From the NCBI GenBank assembly GCA_023251075.1, contig JAHEZM010000007.1:81237-145236 (forward strand): DNA of 64,000 nt, given 5' to 3'. Made by a program: the position numbers and the translations under genes. The notes under the pieces are model-generated. The model had not been told where the DNA came from and did no database searches. It saw nothing but the letters and a program-made list of their open reading frames with translations. The DNA comes from Flavobacteriales bacterium (lineage in GTDB: Bacteria; Bacteroidota; Bacteroidia; Flavobacteriales_C; GCA-002722245). Of the stretch, positions 1 through 10,100 are shown one piece after another; the first letter of the stretch is position 1; each line of letters begins with the position of its first letter.

Positions 1-726
1 AAAATTATTCCGGTTGCACCTGAGCAGGTTTTACCTCACTTTGAAAAGGCGAATAAAACCACATCGAATTATAGAGAATTATGGATCAACAAAGACAGAA
101 AACTATTTAATGTTTTTAAAAAATTCTTGAATAAAATTCCTTTCTGCGATTTAACAGCTTTCGATATTGTATTGGATCATATTCCCTCGAAAAGCAATGT
201 GCAATTATCGAATAGTACCCCTGTTCGATATTCCAACCTCTTCAACACTATGGCCAAAAGAAATTTATTTGGGTATAGTAATCGAGGAACAAGCGGTATT
301 GACGGAACCATCAGTACTGCTGCGGGTGCAGCTTATGCATCAAAAAAATTAACTACGGTGATTAGTGGTGACTTATCGTTTTTTTACGATAGCAATGCAT
401 TGATGAATCAGCATCTACCCTCCAATTTACGCATCATCATTATCAATAATGGTGGAGGAAATATTTTCCGAATCATCGACGGACCATCACAAACTCAAGA
501 GCTGGAAAAATTCTTCGAAACTAAACATCAATGGTCGGCAGAATTTATCGCTAAAGCTTTTACTATAGATTATTACCTTTGCACAGAAGGAAAAAAACTG
601 AAATCAACTTTAGAAAAAATATACCACCCCAAATACAATCAATGCTGTGTGGTAGAAATTAAAACAAAAGGTGATTTGAATTCAGATATATTATTACAAT
701 ATTTCGATTATTTAAAACAGAATTAA
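1..726 (+). CDS. menD: MenD, SEPHCHC synthase (3' part, 5' end outside window)
   Basis: This is the C-terminal 241 codons of 2-succinyl-5-enolpyruvyl-6-hydroxy-3-cyclohexene-1-carboxylate synthase, the thiamine-diphosphate enzyme that commits isochorismate to menaquinone. The frame is open from base 1, so the gene begins upstream; the first ATG at 127 is internal. The ThDP-binding domain is visible: GTSGIDGT near fragment residue 96 and [12 protein letters not shown] near 123, followed by INNGGGNIF, all typical of MenD. The stop lies one base before menB, which argues for one transcript with the rest of the men operon. MenF, MenH and MenE are not in view and may lie upstream or elsewhere. The identification is firm because of the motifs and the neighbours. 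Confidence 0.95.
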   Translation, partial: KIIPVAPEQVLPHFEKANKTTSNYRELWINKDRKLFNVFKKFLNKIPFCDLTAFDIVLDHIPSKSNVQLSNSTPVRYSNLFNTMAKRNLFGYSNRGTSGIDGTISTAAGAAYASKKLTTVISGDLSFFYDSNALMNQHLPSNLRIIIINNGGGNIFRIIDGPSQTQELEKFFETKHQWSAEFIAKAFTIDYYLCTEGKKLKSTLEKIYHPKYNQCCVVEIKTKGDLNSDILLQYFDYLKQN

Positions 727-727
727 A

Positions 728-1549
728 ATGGCAACAAGAAATTGGACTACCATCAAAAAATACGAAGACATTCGCTTTGAATTTTTTGAAGGCATCGCAA
801 AAATAACCATTAACCGTCCGCAGGTTTATAACGCTTTCCGTCCGGAGACGAACATGGAAATGCTAGAAGCAATGGATATTTGCAGAGAACGCGCCGATAT
901 TAATGTGGTGGTATTCACAGGCGAAGGCGACAAAGCTTTTTGTTCAGGCGGAGATCAAAATGTAAAAGGAATTGGTGGTTATATCAGCGAAGATGGAACT
1001 CCGCGATTGAATGTTCTTGACCTGCATAAAAAAATTCGTTCGTTGCCTAAACCGGTAATCGCTATGGTGAACGGATATGCGATTGGTGGTGGACACGTTT
1101 TACACGTGGTATGCGATTTAACAATCGCGAGTGATAATGCGCGTTTCGGACAAACTGGTCCGAAAGTAGGTTCTTTCGATGGTGGTTTTGGATCTTCTTA
1201 TTTAGCTCGTCATGTAGGACAAAAAAAAGCACGCGAAATTTGGTTTTTGTGTGAACAATATACTGCTGAAGAAGCTGAAAAAATGGGCATGGTGAACAAA
1301 GTTGTCCCTTTAGCAGAATTGGAAGACACTACTGTTGAATGGTGCAAAATCATCATGAAAAGAAGTCCGTTGGCTTTAAGAATGATTAAAGCATCGCTAA
1401 ACGCTGAACTCGACGGACAACAAGGTATAATGGAATTAGCAGGCAATGCAACACTGTTATATTATTTAACAGAAGAAGCACAAGAAGGTAAAAAAGCATT
1501 CTTGGAAAAACGCGATCCTGATTTTCAAAAATATCCTAAGTTTCCTTAA
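728..1549 (+). CDS. menB: MenB, 1,4-dihydroxy-2-naphthoyl-CoA synthase
   Basis: A crotonase-superfamily enzyme of 273 residues that closes the second ring of the naphthoquinone by an intramolecular Claisen condensation of o-succinylbenzoyl-CoA. The length is normal for MenB. The oxyanion-hole stretch FCSGGDQ (about residues 71-76) and the MenB-specific [13 protein letters not shown] (about 148-160) separate it from ordinary enoyl-CoA hydratases, and the end [12 protein letters not shown] resembles the conserved MenB tail. The ATG sits one base after the menD stop, so translation is probably coupled. A REP-like palindrome follows the stop directly. Confidence 0.96.
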   Translation: MATRNWTTIKKYEDIRFEFFEGIAKITINRPQVYNAFRPETNMEMLEAMDICRERADINVVVFTGEGDKAFCSGGDQNVKGIGGYISEDGTPRLNVLDLHKKIRSLPKPVIAMVNGYAIGGGHVLHVVCDLTIASDNARFGQTGPKVGSFDGGFGSSYLARHVGQKKAREIWFLCEQYTAEEAEKMGMVNKVVPLAELEDTTVEWCKIIMKRSPLALRMIKASLNAELDGQQGIMELAGNATLLYYLTEEAQEGKKAFLEKRDPDFQKYPKFP

Positions 1550-1554
1550 CACTC

Positions 1555-1628
1555 CGTCATTGCGAGGTACTCCGAAGCAACCTCATCGTCAAAATAAGTT
1601 TGCTTCGTCGTTCCTCCTCGCAATGACG
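1555..1628. repeat. REP-like imperfect palindrome, family B
   Basis: A 74-base imperfect inverted repeat fills the gap between menB and the next gene. The outer 13 bases (cgtcattgcgagg) pair exactly with cctcgcaatgacg at the far end; the inner arms (gaagcaac / gtttgcttc) pair with interruptions. The same left arm occurs again at 46137. This kind of extragenic palindrome is common in environmental Bacteroidota. A hairpin here could stabilise or attenuate the men transcript, but there is no T-run, so it is not a standard terminator. Confidence 0.85.
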
Positions 1629-1642
1629 TACTACATAGACAA

Positions 1643-2641
1643 ATGACACAACTGCCAAAAATCAGCATAATTACCCCTTCCTACAACCAGGGACAATTCA
1701 TTGAACAAACCATTCAATCGGTATTGAATCAAAATTATCCAAACTTGGAATACATTGTGATTGATGGAGGCAGCAGCGACAATACCCTTGAAATTTTAAA
1801 AAAATACGATCAGCAAATTACGTATTGGGTGAGTGAAAAAGATCGCGGACAAAGTCATGCTATCAATAAAGGTTTAGAAAAATGTACTGGTGAAATTTTC
1901 AATTGGTTAAATTCTGATGATTATCTGGAACCGGGAGCGCTACACAAAATTGCAAGAACCTATCTTAGCAGCGGAGGTAATTTTATTATTGGCACTACTA
2001 AAATTCATGATCTTGGAAAAAATACCACTTCAGAAATCATAACCAATGAATTTGCCACTTTAGGAAAAACCATTTCTAAAATAAATTTCTGGCAACCATC
2101 GGCATACATGCTTTTAGAGGATGTGAAGAAAGTAGGACAATGTACCGAATCGCTTCATTACGGAATGGATACAGAATTGTACATTAAAATACTTTTGATG
2201 AAAGGACATAAAGGAATTCGTGTGATTCCTGATACCATTTCACATTACAGAATTCACGACACTTCAAAAACAGGTTCGCAATTGAATAAATTTCATGGTG
2301 ATGTATTCTCTATTTTCCATCAGCTGGCTTTAGCAATTAACGATAAAAAAAACGCAAACAAGATTGAAAAAATAATTGCGAAAAATCAAATTGTAGAAAA
2401 ATACAAAATTCAGCTTCCCTTCACATTCGATGAAAAAGAAGTAAGATCTATCAATGAAAATAATGTTTACAATTACTTGAATATATTTTATACCGACAAA
2501 AATGTGAGTAATGAAGAAATGCGAGATTTAGCAAAACACGTAGATCTTTCATTACTGGAACCTAACGATAAAATGATAACCCATAAAATTAGTACACGAT
2601 TAAAATGGTTTTCATTTTTAAGAAGTATTAAAACTAAATAA
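1643..2641 (+). CDS. Family 2 glycosyltransferase
   Basis: A 332-residue GT-A fold glycosyltransferase. The N-terminus SIITPSYNQGQFIEQTI, then DGGSSDNT (about residues 41-48) and the nucleotide/metal-binding NSDDYLEPGA (about 90-99) are classic GT2 signatures. There is no membrane segment, so it is probably cytoplasmic and uses a nucleotide sugar on a lipid- or protein-bound acceptor that cannot be named. It lies inside the men operon, between menB and menA, behind a REP-like palindrome. No role in quinone synthesis is known for this family, so the placement is odd. The start ATG at 1643 is the only one upstream of the conserved first strand. Confidence 0.9.
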   Translation: MTQLPKISIITPSYNQGQFIEQTIQSVLNQNYPNLEYIVIDGGSSDNTLEILKKYDQQITYWVSEKDRGQSHAINKGLEKCTGEIFNWLNSDDYLEPGALHKIARTYLSSGGNFIIGTTKIHDLGKNTTSEIITNEFATLGKTISKINFWQPSAYMLLEDVKKVGQCTESLHYGMDTELYIKILLMKGHKGIRVIPDTISHYRIHDTSKTGSQLNKFHGDVFSIFHQLALAINDKKNANKIEKIIAKNQIVEKYKIQLPFTFDEKEVRSINENNVYNYLNIFYTDKNVSNEEMRDLAKHVDLSLLEPNDKMITHKISTRLKWFSFLRSIKTK

Positions 2642-2642
2642 T

Positions 2643-3539
2643 ATGCTGAAGCATTGGTTACAAGCTTTTCGATTAAGAACACTACCCTTAGCGCTATCCT
2701 GCATCGTTTTGGGTTCTCTCTTAGCCAAAGCCGATGGCTTTTTTCAATGGGATATTTTTATTTTAGCTATTACTACTACCATCTTTTTACAAATACTTTC
2801 CAATCTTTCAAACGATTATGGCGACTCACAAAATGGTGCCGATAATGCACAACGTGTTGGTCCGCAAAGAGCAGTGCAATCAGGAGTGATTGCACCTACT
2901 CAAATGAAAAAAGCAATGATCCTGTTTGTGTTATTGAGTTTGGTTTCTGGAGTATCATTGGTACTCATTAGTTTAAAAGACATTGATCTTTCATTTACTC
3001 TTTTCTTTATTGTTTTAGGATTGGCTGCCATTGCTGCTGCAATAAAATATACAGCGGGAAAAAATCCATATGGGTATAGGGGCTTAGGTGATTTGTTTGT
3101 TTTTCTTTTTTTTGGAATTGTAGGTGTTTCCGGTTCGTATTATTTATTTCATCATGAATTCCAATGGTCGGTTTTATTACCCGCTTCTTCTATTGGGTTT
3201 TTAAGCGCGGCCGTTTTAAACCTAAACAATATGCGCGACCGAATTGGCGATGCTGAAGTTGGAAAAATTACTATTCCTGTGATGCTGGGAAAACAAAAAA
3301 GCAAATTGTATCATCTTTTTCTTTTGCTGTTTGCATTGTATGGAGCACTTGGATATACTATCACTCACCTCCACAGCGCATGGCAATTTCTATTTCTTTT
3401 GGTATTGCCAGTTCATGTATTGAATATTAAAAAAGTATTCACCTACAATGACCCAAAAGAACTCGATCCAGAATTAAAAAAAATAGCCTTAACTACCCTC
3501 CTATTTTCAATTCTCTTGGGTGTAGGAAGTTTAATTTGA
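2643..3539 (+). CDS. menA: MenA, 1,4-dihydroxy-2-naphthoate polyprenyltransferase
   Basis: A UbiA-superfamily integral membrane prenyltransferase, 298 residues with about eight or nine hydrophobic segments. It joins the polyprenyl tail to DHNA with loss of CO2, giving demethylmenaquinone. Both Asp-rich Mg-diphosphate motifs are present: NDYGDSQNGAD (about residues 57-67) and NNMRDRIGDAE (about 194-204). The YGYRGLGDLFVF stretch is also typical of MenA. The start is one base after the glycosyltransferase stop and the end overlaps menC, so it is co-transcribed with the rest of the pathway. Confidence 0.95.
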   Translation: MLKHWLQAFRLRTLPLALSCIVLGSLLAKADGFFQWDIFILAITTTIFLQILSNLSNDYGDSQNGADNAQRVGPQRAVQSGVIAPTQMKKAMILFVLLSLVSGVSLVLISLKDIDLSFTLFFIVLGLAAIAAAIKYTAGKNPYGYRGLGDLFVFLFFGIVGVSGSYYLFHHEFQWSVLLPASSIGFLSAAVLNLNNMRDRIGDAEVGKITIPVMLGKQKSKLYHLFLLLFALYGALGYTITHLHSAWQFLFLLVLPVHVLNIKKVFTYNDPKELDPELKKIALTTLLFSILLGVGSLI

Positions 3540-4594
3540 TGAAAGCTTCTTTTCATCCATATCAACTTCAATTTAAAAAACCAAGTGGTACTTCTCGTGG
3601 GATTTTAACACACAAGAAAATTTGGTTGATCAAATTATGGAAAGAAGAAAATCCTTCTGTTTTTGGTATTGGTGAATGCAATCCCTTAGTAGGTTTAAGT
3701 ATTGATGACCGTGATGATTTTGAAGAACATCTTCAGAAAATCACAAATAATATCAATGACTATATCGACTCCTCTCTGCAAATCTCACACTCAAAATTTC
3801 TTCAATTTCCTTCTATTCGTTTTGCTATAGAAACAGCTCTTCAGGATTTAAAAAATGGAGGAAGAAAAATTCTTTTTGAAAATGATTTTTCAATGAAAGA
3901 AAAAGGAATAGTTATTAACGGATTAATTTGGATGAGCTCACCACAAGAAATGGTGAAACAAATTGAAGAAAAAATAAAGAACGGATTTCACTGCCTAAAA
4001 TTAAAAATAGGTGCACTTGATTTTAATAGTGAATTAAAAATAATCAAAGAAATAAGAACTTCTTTTTCTGCTGATGATTTAGAAATCAGAGTAGATGCCA
4101 ATGGTGCTTTTTCGGCAGAAGAGGCTTTGTTCAAATTAGATGAGTTGAGTAAATTTTATGTGCATTCTATTGAACAACCCATACAACAAGGACAAGTAAA
4201 AAAAATGGCCGAACTGTGTAAAAAAACTCCTTTAGCTATTGCGCTGGATGAAGAATTAATTTCGCACCAAAATCTCAGCGACAAACAAAATTTATTAGAT
4301 GAAATTCTTCCTCAATACATTATATTAAAACCTAGTTTATTGGGAGGATGGAAAGCAAGCGAAGAATGGATTGATATTGCCCGTAAAAATAAAATTGGAT
4401 GGTGGGTTACTTCCGCTCTGGAATCAAACATTGGATTGAATGCTATAGCACAATGGACTGCCAATTTTGATTTAAAAATACCACAAGGATTGGGCACCGG
4501 GCAATTGTACACCAATAATTTCCATTCACCTCTTCATATCGAAGGAAAAAAATTATACTACAAAAAAACCGAAGGCTGGAGCATCAGTATTTAA
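3539..4594 (+). CDS. menC: MenC, o-succinylbenzoate synthase
   Basis: An enolase-superfamily dehydratase of 351 residues that converts SHCHC to o-succinylbenzoate. The active-site elements are in order: KLK (about residues 154-156, second Lys the base), the metal ligands in RVDANGAF (about D186), IEQP (about E212) and LDEE (about D237), and the opposite Lys in ILKPSLLGG (about 263). The ATG at 3539 shares a base with the menA stop (TGATG); a TTG immediately upstream at 3536 is a less likely start. The gene ends the operon and is followed by a terminator hairpin. menE is not next to it. Confidence 0.94.
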   Translation: MKASFHPYQLQFKKPSGTSRGILTHKKIWLIKLWKEENPSVFGIGECNPLVGLSIDDRDDFEEHLQKITNNINDYIDSSLQISHSKFLQFPSIRFAIETALQDLKNGGRKILFENDFSMKEKGIVINGLIWMSSPQEMVKQIEEKIKNGFHCLKLKIGALDFNSELKIIKEIRTSFSADDLEIRVDANGAFSAEEALFKLDELSKFYVHSIEQPIQQGQVKKMAELCKKTPLAIALDEELISHQNLSDKQNLLDEILPQYIILKPSLLGGWKASEEWIDIARKNKIGWWVTSALESNIGLNAIAQWTANFDLKIPQGLGTGQLYTNNFHSPLHIEGKKLYYKKTEGWSISI

Positions 4595-4720
4595 ACTTAT
4601 TTTTTTAGTATTTTATGCAAAATAGTGCTTTCGAGTGAAAATTATTTGCGAAAAGTACTTCGACTTCTTATATTAGCATCCTATTCTTATCCAACATCCA
4701 GAATTTTGTTTAGTTAGGCG

Positions 4721-4753
4721 AAAAACCCCCGGTTCCCAACCAGGGGTTTTTTT
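4721..4753. terminator. Rho-independent terminator, bidirectional
   Basis: Stem AAACCCC-C-GGTT, loop CCC, arm AACC-A-GGGGTTT, flanked by A-run on the left and T-run on the right. It lies between the convergent ends of menC (+) and the dehydrogenase-like gene (-), and can serve both strands. Confidence 0.85.
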
Positions 4754-4784
4754 ATTAACTCAAAAGCCGAAAGTATTTCGGCTC

Positions 4785-5978
4785 CTACGAAGCGTAATCG
4801 TTTAAGTAAGAAAACTTATCGGTTAGTTTACCATCTTTACAAATAGTAGCACGGTGAATAATTTGATCTTTATCCTCCTTATTCAAATAAGGTAAAACCT
4901 TTTCTATTAAAGCTTGCCCGAAATCATTGGAAGCATCTCGAGGTAATTCGCAAGGTAAATTATCTACGGCCATCACGGTTACTCCTTTGGAATCAAAAGC
5001 ATCTACTTCCTTTCCGCTGATAGGTTCAAAACCATACAAAGGTTGGTCAATTGTTGAAGAGCGAATAGTAGAAGGAACAGAGCCATTAATATCACAAGTA
5101 ATATCGGCAATTACTTTCATTTTGAAATCGCTGGCTACCATGTCTTCTCTAGTAAAAAAAACATCACCTTTAGGATCCCAAAAATGACAAGAAATATAAA
5201 CATCGGCCACTTTGGTATAAGGCGCAAAAACAGAAAAATATCGCTCAGGATGCTCTACCATTTCTTTCATATCGAATCGGCCATTGTCTTTTCGATGATA
5301 GTAATGATCACCATGTAACTGACAAAAAACGGGTTCATCGTAATAATTCACCAACACCTCTTCCGGACTCACACTTTTCAATCCCAAAGTATTTAGAATC
5401 TCTAAAGAACCATTGGCTACTCTTCCCCCACCCGTGATAACAATTTTTATAGGAGGCAGTTTTACTTTTTTTAGTTCCTGCTCCATCTCTACTCTATTTA
5501 TACATTGATAGGCGGGTTTCAAATGATACAATTCATTTCGTAAGCCATAAGCCAATAAAGCATTATAGGTTCCCACTATTCCGGCATATCTTCCAAAACC
5601 AATAATTCTATCGCCATTAGTATAAGTCAAACACTCATAATCTATCATCGAAATTCTCTTTGCCAACAAAGCCTTCATTAACTTTTTGTTGTGTGCTTGT
5701 TTCTTAATGGTATGAGAAAAGAAAAAATAAGCTTTCCCCTCTATCAACTCATCAAGAGGTACTTCTTTAACTCCAAAGAGCACATCGCAATCCTCCACAC
5801 TTTTTATCACTTCAATCCCAACCTCAGCGTACATAGAATCTGGAAAGCATCGCACTTCACTACTTTGCACCACTACGTTTATACCCAAAGCATTCTTAAT
5901 GAATTTACATTGTTCAGGTGTAAATGGCACTCTTTTATCGGCCGGAATTTTCCCCTCTCTTATTATACCTATTTTCAT
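4785..5978 (-). CDS. Saccharopine/alanine dehydrogenase-family NAD(P) oxidoreductase
   Basis: A 397-residue protein of the AlaDH/PNT superfamily. The start KIGIIREGKIPADKRVPFTP is the family's N-terminal signature, FGRYAGIVG and the Rossmann loop ITGGGRVANGSLEI (about 181-194) follow, and DITCDINGSVPSTIRSS resembles the lysine-ketoglutarate reductase part of eukaryotic LKR/SDH and yeast Lys1. An enzyme acting on lysine/saccharopine or a related amino acid is therefore likelier than plain alanine dehydrogenase, but the substrate cannot be read from sequence. It starts two bases after the amidase stop, so the two form an operon. Confidence 0.8.
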   Translation of the reverse strand: MKIGIIREGKIPADKRVPFTPEQCKFIKNALGINVVVQSSEVRCFPDSMYAEVGIEVIKSVEDCDVLFGVKEVPLDELIEGKAYFFFSHTIKKQAHNKKLMKALLAKRISMIDYECLTYTNGDRIIGFGRYAGIVGTYNALLAYGLRNELYHLKPAYQCINRVEMEQELKKVKLPPIKIVITGGGRVANGSLEILNTLGLKSVSPEEVLVNYYDEPVFCQLHGDHYYHRKDNGRFDMKEMVEHPERYFSVFAPYTKVADVYISCHFWDPKGDVFFTREDMVASDFKMKVIADITCDINGSVPSTIRSSTIDQPLYGFEPISGKEVDAFDSKGVTVMAVDNLPCELPRDASNDFGQALIEKVLPYLNKEDKDQIIHRATICKDGKLTDKFSYLNDYAS

Positions 5979-5980
5979 AG

Positions 5981-6535
5981 TTACTGAATCATTGAATTAA
6001 ATTTGCCCCAATCGAAATTCCAAGGATCCGTTTTTCTTCCGGGAGCAATTTGCTCATGACCTTGAATGTATTTAATACTGTAACGCGATTTAATATCTTT
6101 TACCAATCCCACCAAACTTTTATACTGCGCTTCGGTGGGTGATGATTTTTTAGTAGTAATAATTTCAATTCCTATAGAACAATCGTTTACCTTAGTTCTT
6201 CCATCGGGTAAAGAACTTTTACCGGCATGAAATGAAATGTCTTTCTCGTCTACCAAGCGATAAATCACCCCTAACCTATCAATAATATAATGAGCACTCA
6301 CCTGGTAGGTTTGAAATTGCTTGATACAACTGTCCACATTAAAACTATCCCTTCCCGAAGCATTATAAGTAGAGTGAATGATAATAGCATCAATGGTTCT
6401 AGGAGGATTGGCTAGTTTATAGCCAAAAGAAACCTTTCTATCCACTACAGAGGGACCAACACTTGCTACAAATGCCAATACAATCGTCGAAAAAACCAAT
6501 AAAATCAATGTAAATACAATTTTTGAACGCTTCAT
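5981..6535 (-). CDS. N-acetylmuramoyl-L-alanine amidase (Amidase_2/PGRP fold)
   Basis: A 184-residue membrane-anchored or exported zinc amidase that cleaves the lactyl-peptide bond of peptidoglycan or muropeptides. Residues 1-25 form a signal/anchor helix (KIVFTLILLVFSTIVLAF). The zinc-ligand regions are AIIIHSTYN (His near residue 53), and GHEQIAPGRKTDPW (about 158-171), whose His and the downstream Lys-Thr-Asp match the T7-lysozyme/AmpD family. SAHYIIDRLGVIYRLV is the conserved core strand pair. It heads a two-gene operon with the dehydrogenase-like gene and is divergent from the RRM gene. Confidence 0.9.
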   Translation of the reverse strand: MKRSKIVFTLILLVFSTIVLAFVASVGPSVVDRKVSFGYKLANPPRTIDAIIIHSTYNASGRDSFNVDSCIKQFQTYQVSAHYIIDRLGVIYRLVDEKDISFHAGKSSLPDGRTKVNDCSIGIEIITTKKSSPTEAQYKSLVGLVKDIKSRYSIKYIQGHEQIAPGRKTDPWNFDWGKFNSMIQ

Positions 6536-6573
6536 TTTAAGGAATTTAATTCATTTTAAAACTGAAAATCAAT

Positions 6574-6599
6574 TTGTTACGAAATTATTTTTATATTTG
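6574..6599 (+). promoter_or_regulatory. Candidate promoter of the RRM gene
   Basis: TATATTTG at 6592-6599 matches the Bacteroidota -7 element TAnnTTTG; a TTG lies at 6574-6576. The 15-base spacing is a little short. The predicted leader is about 65 bases, long for this window. Confidence 0.45.
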
Positions 6600-6670
6600 A
6601 CAAATATTGTGCTGTTTCTGTTTTATGACTCATCACAATATTAAAAGTAATTAATTAAAAAATCAGTACA

Positions 6671-7033
6671 ATGACAATTTACGTTGGAAATCTTAGCTAT
6701 CAAGCGGGAGAACAAGAATTAACGAATCTTTTTTCAGAATTCGGAGAAGTTAAATCAGTGAAACTTATCTCAGATAAATTCACAGGAAGATCTAAAGGTT
6801 TTGCATTCGTTGAGATGGCAGAAGATTCAGCAGCAAGCCAAGCTATTGAGGCTTTAGACAAAAAAGAATTCATGACTAGAACCCTTACTGTAAACGAGGC
6901 TAAGCCTAGAACAGAAGGAGAAAGACCAGCTCGTAGCGGTGGCTTCAACAGAGGCGGCGGTGGCGACAGACGCGGCGGTGGTGGCGGTGGAAGAGACCGT
7001 GGCGACAGAGGTGGATACGGTGGAGGTTACTAG
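6671..7033 (+). CDS. Glycine-rich RRM RNA-binding protein
   Basis: A single RNA-recognition motif followed by a Gly/Arg-rich tail, 120 residues. RNP2 (IYVGNL, residues 3-8) and RNP1 (KGFAFVEM, about 42-49) are intact, and the last 30 residues are GGGGDRRGG-type repeats that bind nucleic acid non-specifically. This architecture is that of the bacterial Rbp family (cyanobacterial RbpA and similar), often cold-induced and thought to act as RNA chaperones. Its own promoter and terminator make it monocistronic. A leader of about 65 bases could carry temperature control, but nothing specific is seen in it. Confidence 0.92.
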   Translation: MTIYVGNLSYQAGEQELTNLFSEFGEVKSVKLISDKFTGRSKGFAFVEMAEDSAASQAIEALDKKEFMTRTLTVNEAKPRTEGERPARSGGFNRGGGGDRRGGGGGGRDRGDRGGYGGGY

Positions 7034-7053
7034 TATTAGTTATACCAAAATTG

Positions 7054-7090
7054 AAAAACCCGTTAAGCACTGCTTAACGGGTTTTTTGTT
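7054..7090. terminator. Rho-independent terminator after the RRM gene
   Basis: Perfect stem AACCCGTTAAGCA / TGCTTAACGGGTT with a short loop, preceded by five A and followed by six T. The flanking runs allow use from both directions, which suits the convergent giant gene on the other strand. Confidence 0.92.
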
Positions 7091-7145
7091 TTATTTCCCA
7101 GAAATTTCAAAACAAAAAGAGTAAAATAAAGTGGGAAAAATATTC

Positions 7146-10100
7146 TTAAAATATAGGAGTTACTACACCTATTCTTTCATTTCTTTGCTTTTTACCTGTT
7201 TCAAGATTAGTATTGTACGATAACTTCCATACATAAACATCTTCTTGAACTTTCTTTCCTATATAGGTTCCATCCCATCCTTTATCAATGTCATTGCTTT
7301 TAAAAATAAGCTCACCCCACCTATCGAAAATCAACAACTCAAATTCCGATACATTGATTCCTTCCGCTTTAAATACTGCATTTTTACCATCGCCATTAGG
7401 AGTAAAAGAATTAGGAATATATAAACTAGATGGGCAATAGCTCCCAATCGCAACCACATCTGTTACTTCACAAGCATCCTTACTTATTGTTACCGAATAA
7501 GTACCTTCTTTAGTAATCACAATAGATGATGAGGTAGCATTCGTGTTCCATAAATAATTATAGGTAATTCCATCAATACCAAGCGCCGAAAGAGTGACTC
7601 CATTTTTTTCTTCTTCAAAACAATAATATGATTTCACTGGTGCCAATACATCATTCAATACTCCTTCGGGAAGAACCACCGATACAACATGTACCTGATC
7701 AGTATCCTTACAATTTCCATTGCTCACTATTACCGAATAATCTCCTGTATTATTCACCGTTATTACTCTTGAAGATACTTTTGTAGGACTCCACAAATAG
7801 CTTGGATTCATTATACTATTTGCTGCATCCAAACTCAATGTTTCATTGCCACAAAGCCACGCACTATCGGCTCCACTCAATAAATTCACAACAGGCATTG
7901 CTTTAAAAACAGCACTCAAACTATCGGTATTATAACAATTGTTGGCATCAACTACCTTTAGGTGATATAAGTCGGTACTGGTAATTTGTAATACCCCAGA
8001 AGTTGAAATGATACTACCACCACTACTCGCTTTACTCCATTGATAAGTAACTCCTGTTTGTCCGCTCAAATCCTGAATATTTAAAGTTTTACCAACACAA
8101 TTATCTATATCAGAACCTAAATCAACAGATGGTTTATTATTTAAAGTAACATTGACACTAGTATCTGCAAAACAACCTGTAGAATTATCGGTCACCTTAA
8201 CCGTATATGCTCCACCAATATTGGTGCTAATGATTGCTGAAGTAAGGTTTCCTGGAGTCCACAAGTAACTATAACCTGCTCCATAATCGTGACCGATTAA
8301 AGCTGCATCACCACTACATACAGAAGAAGTTAGAGGAATTAAATTTAGGTTAGGAGAAGGATTCATTAGCACATTAATTCCATCGCTACCTGAACAACCA
8401 TTTCCATCATCCACGCTCAAAGTAATAGAAGAAGCAGTATTTATAGTAATATTATCGGTGGTAGCACCGGTACTCCAAATTAAATTATACCCACCAGCTG
8501 AATTGTAGTTAGAAGAAAGAGTAAGACTTTCACCAGCACAAAGCATGCTATCAGGATTCGCTATAATTTGAACCGCAAGATTTGAACTCACCGATACTTT
8601 AGCACTATCTCTTCCTGTACATCCGTATTGATCTGTAACATCTACAAAATGTGTAGAATTACTTATTACATTATTAATGGTTAAAGTACTTGCTGTGCTA
8701 TTATCATCCCATTTATAAGTAAAGGGGCCGTTACCATTATCAAATATACTTTCATCAAAAACAACATTATTACCACTACAGGTTTGAACATCAATAATTG
8801 TATTGGGAATTGGTTTAGCAATACTATTCACCACTATGGTGTCAGATGCTTTACATCCATTATTATCAGTAACCGTTACGTAATATGATCCTGCTCCTTT
8901 ACTCACTGTTTGAGTATTCTCACCACTACTCCATAAATACGAAGAAAAAACACCTGCATCTAAAATGGTGGTGGATACGGAACAAACATTTTTATCATTT
9001 CCTAAATTAACTATTGGTGCGGCATACAAGGAAAGATTCATACTTCCATTTCCATTGCATCCATTGTTGCTTACGTTTACACTATATGTTCCTGCATTTT
9101 TAACTTTAACAGTGGAAGTTGTTTCGCCTGTATTCCATAAAAAAGTATAACCCGCCCCACTATATCCGCTATTGAGTATCATGCTATCTCCACTGCAAAT
9201 ACCAGCATTTTGAAGAGTCACTGTTAAATTACTACTCAGCGTAACACTAACACTATCTTTCACTTTACAACCTTTTCCATCGGTAACTTCTAAAGTATAG
9301 AAACCAGCGTTAGAGGCAGTAAAAGAACTCATAGTACCCGAAGCGGCATTACTCCACTGATAAGTAAAAGAACCATCTCCCCCACCAATTACTGGCTGAA
9401 GAAAAATATTTGTTCCTGTACAAATTGTTTTGGTAGCAGCACCAAAGTCAATAGTTACAGCATTTCCTAAAGAAACCTGTACACTATCTTTCGCCTTGCA
9501 GCCATTAATATCTACAACAGCTAATTTATACCAACCAGCAGCATCGGCTAAAATGTTTTTTGCATTTCCGGTTTTTACACCTGTCCACGAATAAGATGAA
9601 AAAACTGCTCCTGCATCTAAGGTAGCAGTGGCCCCTGAGCACAATGCAAAATCATTTCCCAATTCAATAGCAGGTAAGGCTTTTACAGTCACATTGGCTG
9701 AACCTGTTCCTACTGCCCCACATGATGCATCATAAACCGAATCAACAGTATAGATTCCTGTGCTTTTCACCCAGTATTTATAAGGGCTAATTAGTATTCC
9801 TGTTTTATAAGTCTTCACAGTTCCATCATTCAGTTTTAATTTCCATGGAGCCGTTCCGGTTAAAGTCACAGAAAGTTCAGTACTATCTCCTGCACAAATA
9901 GTAAGTCCCCCTGTTAAAACTGCAGTAGGATTGGTACAAGCAGAACAAAATTTTATAGAATCATTTAAAGTAGAATTACATCCACCGGCAGTCATGTGTG
10001 TTAATACATAGCTTCCACTGGGAACAGTAGCAGGAATCAATGTATAGGGAGATACATTACTGTTGATCGTAACTGTTTTTGTAGCCCCGGTAGCATCCTT

